This document shows, piece after piece, positions 59,375 through 64,000 of a DNA stretch of 64,000 nt. The stretch is from Pisolithus tinctorius. Its lineage: Eukaryota; Basidiomycota; Agaricomycetes; Boletales; Pisolithaceae. The stretch covers positions 186,001 to 250,000 of the forward strand of contig JANFAH010000016.1 in assembly GCA_024663395.1 (NCBI GenBank), written 5' to 3'. Within the stretch, counting starts at the first letter, position 1; the number at the start of each line of letters is the position of its first letter. The translations under genes and the position numbers were made by a program. The notes under the pieces are model-generated. The model was given only the letters and a program-made list of their open reading frames with translations. It made no database searches and was not told the origin of the DNA.

Positions 59375-61958
59375 TCACCCGGTACAAGATTGCCTGTCCT
59401 GTACGCCCCTTACAAACCCATCCACAAGAGCTGCAAGACCCCAAGCTCCCGGGTCAGGGAATTCCTCCGTTGCCACGCTGGCTTCGCTTTCTCCACCTCT
59501 ACCGACATACGCCGCACGTCCGAACCGGGCACGCATGTGTCGCGTGGACTCTGCAGCCTCTTTCACGGCACGGACAGTATACTCGAGAAGCACATTCCTG
59601 TCCGTAGCGGCGACTTGAGGTACTTCAGGTGCGCACAAGGGTGCCAGCGCATCGACGATGGTGCGATCGCCTGGCCGGGCAGGGGTATGTGCGCTGAGAG
59701 CGGAAAGTGCCTTGCGAAGAGCAGAAACCTTTACCAAAGCGGGATCCGTCGACGGACCGGTGCATAGAGCCGTGGACCATGCTGCGAAGAAAATGGAGAA
59801 GACTTCAATGCGTCAGGCAATCATATACATGGCAAGTACTGTGAACAACCCACTTGCTCCGATAGTTCCCCCCATACTCTCCTCCACAAGTTCGCCAACT
59901 CTCTCCAAAAATGCGGCTGGAGACGAGGCACGAACGTTTAGTATACCTGTATCGAGGCCGGAGAGGACCGCTAGGTAACATGCGGTCGCCAAGGACGGTA
60001 CATGAAGGAGAAGATAAGTTCAAATGAGAAACGAGAATCCTACACACATACATCTGGCACCACGAGAGAACGTTTCTCCACAATCCCCATCACCAAATGC
60101 CGTGTCAAACTTGGTCAATTCGCCCTCTGCTCCAAGTAGTGCGTTGCAAGCGCCTCGGATACCTCGCTCTACTTCTGAAGGGGTGAAGCCGAGGGCTTCC
60201 CAAGGCTGGGAGGTAAAGGCGACTAGAGGGTTGGAGGACGGTACGCCCGCTGAAACACGTGATATGGCCTGCAGAGTCTCTTCCGCTTCCAGCTCCTCGT
60301 CTGCGATTCTCTGTGGCTCCGGAACCCACTTCCGCGTTGCTATCCATGAATGAGCATCAGTAGGCGCATCCAAAAGTGCAAGGATATCGATTGGTTCTTC
60401 TCCCGGAGTTTGGTCTGAGCGGAAAAGATCAGCTGCCAAATGTCTGAAGGGAAAAACATCCAGGGGAAAGCGCAGTTACAACTCACGGTTGACGAGTGCG
60501 TGGACACGCGTGACGTTGACGAGTGATATCGAGAAACCAGGGGCGTTTAATGAAGTCATGAAAGGTGCGCTGTAGATGCGCACTGCGAATATGCCATGCG
60601 TTGCTAGCGAAGGGGATTAACAATTTACGATGTCAGATGATCACCAGTGCAGGAGGTAGGGCATCAGGCATATCATACACACCAAGTTCATTCCTGACAA
60701 TCTCCAAGATTGCGCCCATTTCGAGCTGGGAGATACCTCCAAGATTGTTAAGGAATAATATTGTTGCGTCACCAGGCCGAATCCACTCCTCCGCAGGACC
60801 GAAAACGGCTGCCAGGTAATTGTAGAAGGATCATGAGCTCAGCCACACTTGCAAGGCAGTGGCCCCAGACAGGTAACGCTTACTTCCATTTCTACTGACC
60901 TCGGATCCCATCCATCCGCTCCCTGATGAGCGAATCATTTTAATCATTTCAGAAACAAGCCATGTAGGTGAAGAAAGTGGTGCACGCCGCACGCCAGGCT
61001 CGTTGTGAAGACCCAGGCCAAGCTCGATAAGTCCCGGTTCAATTATTTCTGTGCCTAAAAAATATCCACGTCAAAAGGTTGAGGTATGATGGTTTGGCTT
61101 AGACAAAACACATCGTGCACACCAGAATGTGCGTTTCTCCCTGGAACGTGACAATGTCCAAGGGCTGCGCCTATGCTGCGCAAGTTTGCGACCAGTGCAT
61201 CACCGAGCCTTTTAGCACGTACGAAAGTAGGTTGCTGAGATTCAGTCGAGACTGGGGGATGGGCTAATAAGCAACCTTCCGCCTACCCACAGGATTGACT
61301 CAGTTACCCACTTCCCTTTGCACCGAATGTAGTGTACGCTCCGAGCACCTTACAGACGAGAATGTTCCCAGCCAGGCCGCGTGGACCTACTATAGGTTGC
61401 TCCTGACCATCGTTTGTCGCCGCCTGTGGAAGAAGGGAAACGTCATCTGCATTTAATACGCTTGCGATGTTCAGATTCGGGTATCTAGCGCGGGCACGTT
61501 CGATGGCCAACCCGAAATTCAAACGGTCACCTGTGTAGTTGTTTATGATAACGAGAACATCTCTGGGTCGGGCGGTTTTAGGATCTGAAGGAGGAGGAAG
61601 ACCTGCGAATGCGGCAAGCAAGACGGCGTTGAGGATCTGCTTTGCACTGGGGCTGGCGAATATATCGCCCGATACTGAGGCAGTGAGCATACCGCGTCCG
61701 GTGAACCCAGCATGGGCAGGTTCGTGACCTGCTCCACCTCCAGAGACAACAGCAATGTGGACGGAAGGATCCGGACGCGCGGTGTATACAGTTCGAGAAG
61801 ACGGATGGCTGGATGGAGAACGTCAAGACTCGAGGTCAGATGAGTGAATCGGACACTGATTTTACACACAGACGAAGCGTTGGATTCAAAGCGACGGAGC
61901 CCTTGAGAGATGCAAGTACAAGCCCATCGGGAGAGGAGAAGACGTGCTTATCTGCCAT
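59375..61958 (-). CDS. DAK1: Dihydroxyacetone kinase
   Basis: From ATG 61958: MADKHVFSSPDGLVLASLKG, then SSRTVYTARPDPSVHIAVVS with GGGAGHEPAHAGFTGRGMLT, SVSGDIFASPSAKQILNAVL, VLVIINNYTGDRLNFGLAIE, PRGLAGNILVCKVLGAYTTF, LGLGLHNEPGVRRAP, ATILFLNNLGGISQLEMGAI: the DhaK domain that binds dihydroxyacetone. A linker leads to the DhaL nucleotide domain with FDTAFGDGDCGETFSRGAR and, at the end, RPGDRTIVDALAPLCAP and ARFGRAAYVGRG. The two-domain ATP-dependent enzyme phosphorylates dihydroxyacetone in glycerol and methanol metabolism and detoxifies it. The key GDGDCG loop and the R-A-YVG-R end are present. Several short introns; the upstream part of DhaL is split by two of them. Confidence 0.92.
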
Positions 61959-62981
61959 GGCTCACGATTGTTGGCGTTGAATGCAGTGAGATAAGATAAC
62001 ATTCAGTTAGCGAAAGACTCCATCATAATGGAGCTCGAGAAGCGCCCGCTGTATATTTAGTTACTTAGTTCATGGCGGATGCATAGTTGGGAGGAAACGA
62101 TTGTCTTTCGTCGAGTCTGGTGTTTTCCCAGGGGAGACCACGATTGATGGATCGTGTGTACCACAAAATCAGTAATGACGTCAAGGTCAGGATTTCTTCC
62201 TCTGCACACCAATAGCCTGGACGCCGCACATCTGTACTATATCAAAGCCCTCCGGGCGCTCCTGGACGCATTTGGAAAAAGCACGCAGCAAATTTTTATC
62301 TATGTAGGATGGTAGATAATGCATCTGTGGTTTGGTCTCAGCAGGACACACGAGCAATCTTCAATGATGTGGAGGATTGGCGGCACACATAATGACGTAG
62401 ACCTGCAGACTTGTCCTCTGAGTGTCCAGACAGCGTCGACGATACCCAAGGGATAGAATGTTGCTATGGGGTCTGCACTGTGGCGGGGAACAGTAGTGAA
62501 GTTGAGCGACAACCACCCCCGATCATTGAGGCCTTTGAGGGAGCAGACTTGGGTTCTGCATGTGAAGGGTGGGTGGTTGGCTTCTTCACAGGAGATGAAC
62601 TGAAAGCCGCATGACTTGTAACACTTCTTCACACAGCTCTGGCATCTGCAACACTGCTCTCTAGCGAAGTAGCTGCTTGCAGTACAGGGCAAGGCATCTC
62701 CCTCACCAGGCATGTTTTGGCTGTCGAAACACATATAATAGCGTCATACAAGTAGCAGTACATTCATGACCATGGAGGGCACCCACACACATCTGACAGC
62801 ATAGGCAATCATGCAAAATCATGTCATGGTGGTCCACGACCAGGTCATCTGCATGACATTCTGTGACATAACGGTTGCAAAACCCCAATGTATCCAATTT
62901 TTCCCACCTCCTAAGTCCACGTGACTGGAGTTAACGGTCCTAAAGCCCTGAATGATCGTTGGCGACAAAGAGTTTACAGAC
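61959..62981. other. Intergenic with a cysteine-rich open stretch
   Basis: A minus-strand frame at 62300-62734 begins with a cysteine-rich part (EQCCRCQSCVKKCYKSCGFQ) and another at 62703-62897 has HDCLCCQMCVGALHGHEC. They could be exons of one small cysteine-rich protein or remnants of a zinc-binding domain; the rest of the frame has no matching family. Nothing else in the stretch supports a gene. Confidence 0.3.
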
Positions 62982-63921
62982 CTGGCAATCGCCAACTGGT
63001 AGGGAAATGACTACTTTAAGGTATTTCCAGACGTCTTTGATCCCATCCCAGGGGGGAGTTCACCTGTCTCAATGAAAGCAACCAGGGTTTCCCACTCTTC
63101 TTCCATATACCGTATCATATCGACTGCGGACATAGTAAACACCATAAATATCGTCTCAACCATGCTATGTGCGAGTGCGAAGAGTGTGCGTGAGTAGGAA
63201 TGTGCGATACTCGCGGATGAAACCGACAGCAACCGGAGAGGTGGCCCACTCTCCTGCTGAACGACAGTATCATGGTAAAATGAAAACATCCGAGCTTGGA
63301 GTGACGAGACATACCCGCTAACATGATATTCAAGTGATCATTTTCCACTTTCAAACCATTTCGCAGACGGACCATTTCAGAAGACCCCATAGCAGCAGGG
63401 ATTGTCCTAATGATGTCTCCATTGCGATTTTGGATTTTCACTAACTGACGGTAATGGAGAGAAAAGGTCCAGAAGATCTCTCCTCCGTTACCACCGCCAT
63501 AGCGCATTGAGCCTTCATGTAGGTACTGGCAGAAAAACTTTGGCTTTGGACTCGAGGTCGAGCTCGCGACCGCTATGTGGTAAGGCAAACCGGGCGAGAA
63601 CATATCTCGAACATCGTCCTCCTGACAAGTTTCCGAAAGGATTTTGGCCACGAAGGGCTCATAAGAGTTGTAGGTCGTTAACGGGATTGTAGTGCAAAAA
63701 GTATCCAGAAGGATATCATCCGAAATGTCGACGTTATCCTCCCTCCCAAAATTGCGTATCGCACTGTGAAATGCCGCAAAGGCAGGAGATTCGGAAAAGC
63801 AACGGGTGTGTTTATTCTTCTTGATGACAGCTAGCATTGTAGCACCTACGCGATCCTCGAGTACACCGACAAGGTCAGGGGACAAGACATGGACGGGGCG
63901 GGGAACCTGGGAGGGAGACAT
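62982..63921 (-). pseudogene. GH3-family (auxin-responsive acyl-amido synthetase-like) fragment
   Basis: From ATG 63921: VLSPDLVGVLEDRVGATMLA, CTTIPLTTYNSYEPFVAKIL, DMFSPGLPYHIAVASSTSSP with KPKFFCQYLHEG, then SPVAVGFIREYRTFLLTH, LFALAHSMVETIFMVFTMSA with VDMIRYMEEEWETLVAFIET, and IKDVWKYLK. This is the N-terminal part of the GH3 adenylating fold known from plant auxin and jasmonate amido synthetases, with homologues in many basidiomycetes. The frame breaks near 63205-63212 and near 63042-63044 (three C residues where four would keep the frame), and the homology ends near 62982, so more than half of the protein is missing. It is a broken fragment as read. Confidence 0.7.
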
Positions 63922-64000
63922 TGCGGACAGGCAGCTTGCCTGAAACCGACATACATACCAGTATTATAACTGAACACATGTGCCGTCAATGGCGCTGCGA

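Noticed and set aside
62300..62897. Possible CxC-type zinc cluster of a KDZ transposon
   Set aside because: Cysteine spacing does not fit the domain as I know it, and no transposase frame follows on either side.

Overview
The window is nuclear DNA of a filamentous basidiomycete, most likely an Agaricomycete (mushroom-forming fungus). The signs are intron-dense genes with 50-70 bp GT-AG introns, class I hydrophobins, a CYP63-type P450, the WD40-TPR-HET family and a nuclear tRNA with an internal B box. Most open reading frames are single exons, so gene models below were assembled by eye from exon homology and splice sites.

Layout. (1) 1-16099 is a tandem array with a period of about 7.79 kb. 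Two complete units (526-8308 and 8309-16099) and the tail of a third (1-525) are visible. Each unit carries a class I hydrophobin (+), a large WD40-TPR-HET gene (-) and the last exons of a BOR1-type anion transporter (-). Only the rightmost BOR1 (15502-17751) is complete; the other two are 3' fragments cut at the same point. (2) 17.7-25.4 kb holds a small hypothetical gene, a disordered Ser/Pro-rich protein, PMP3, an epsin and tRNA-Gly(TCC). (3) 25.5-41 kb is a housekeeping block: a SEP/UBX Cdc48 adaptor, an EFM7-like methyltransferase, a 1.2 kb segment of two gene remnants between 23-bp direct repeats, the CCH1 calcium channel (complete in domains but with several frame breaks) and eIF3a. (4) 41.9-50 kb holds a CYP63-like P450, a ubiquitin C-terminal hydrolase and an old-yellow-enzyme-type flavin oxidoreductase. 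(5) 49.8-54.3 kb is gene-poor, with one probable GTPase remnant. (6) 54.3-64 kb holds a sugar-type MFS transporter, a GNL3/Grn1-like nucleolar GTPase, dihydroxyacetone kinase and a broken GH3-family fragment at the right edge.

There is no operon-like logic. The feature that stands out is the array, in which a surface protein gene and a candidate non-self-recognition gene are amplified together. The two HET-gene copies differ most in their first WD40 blades and hardly at all in the rest of the propeller. No transposon with a coding region, no CRISPR array and no phage-like element was seen.
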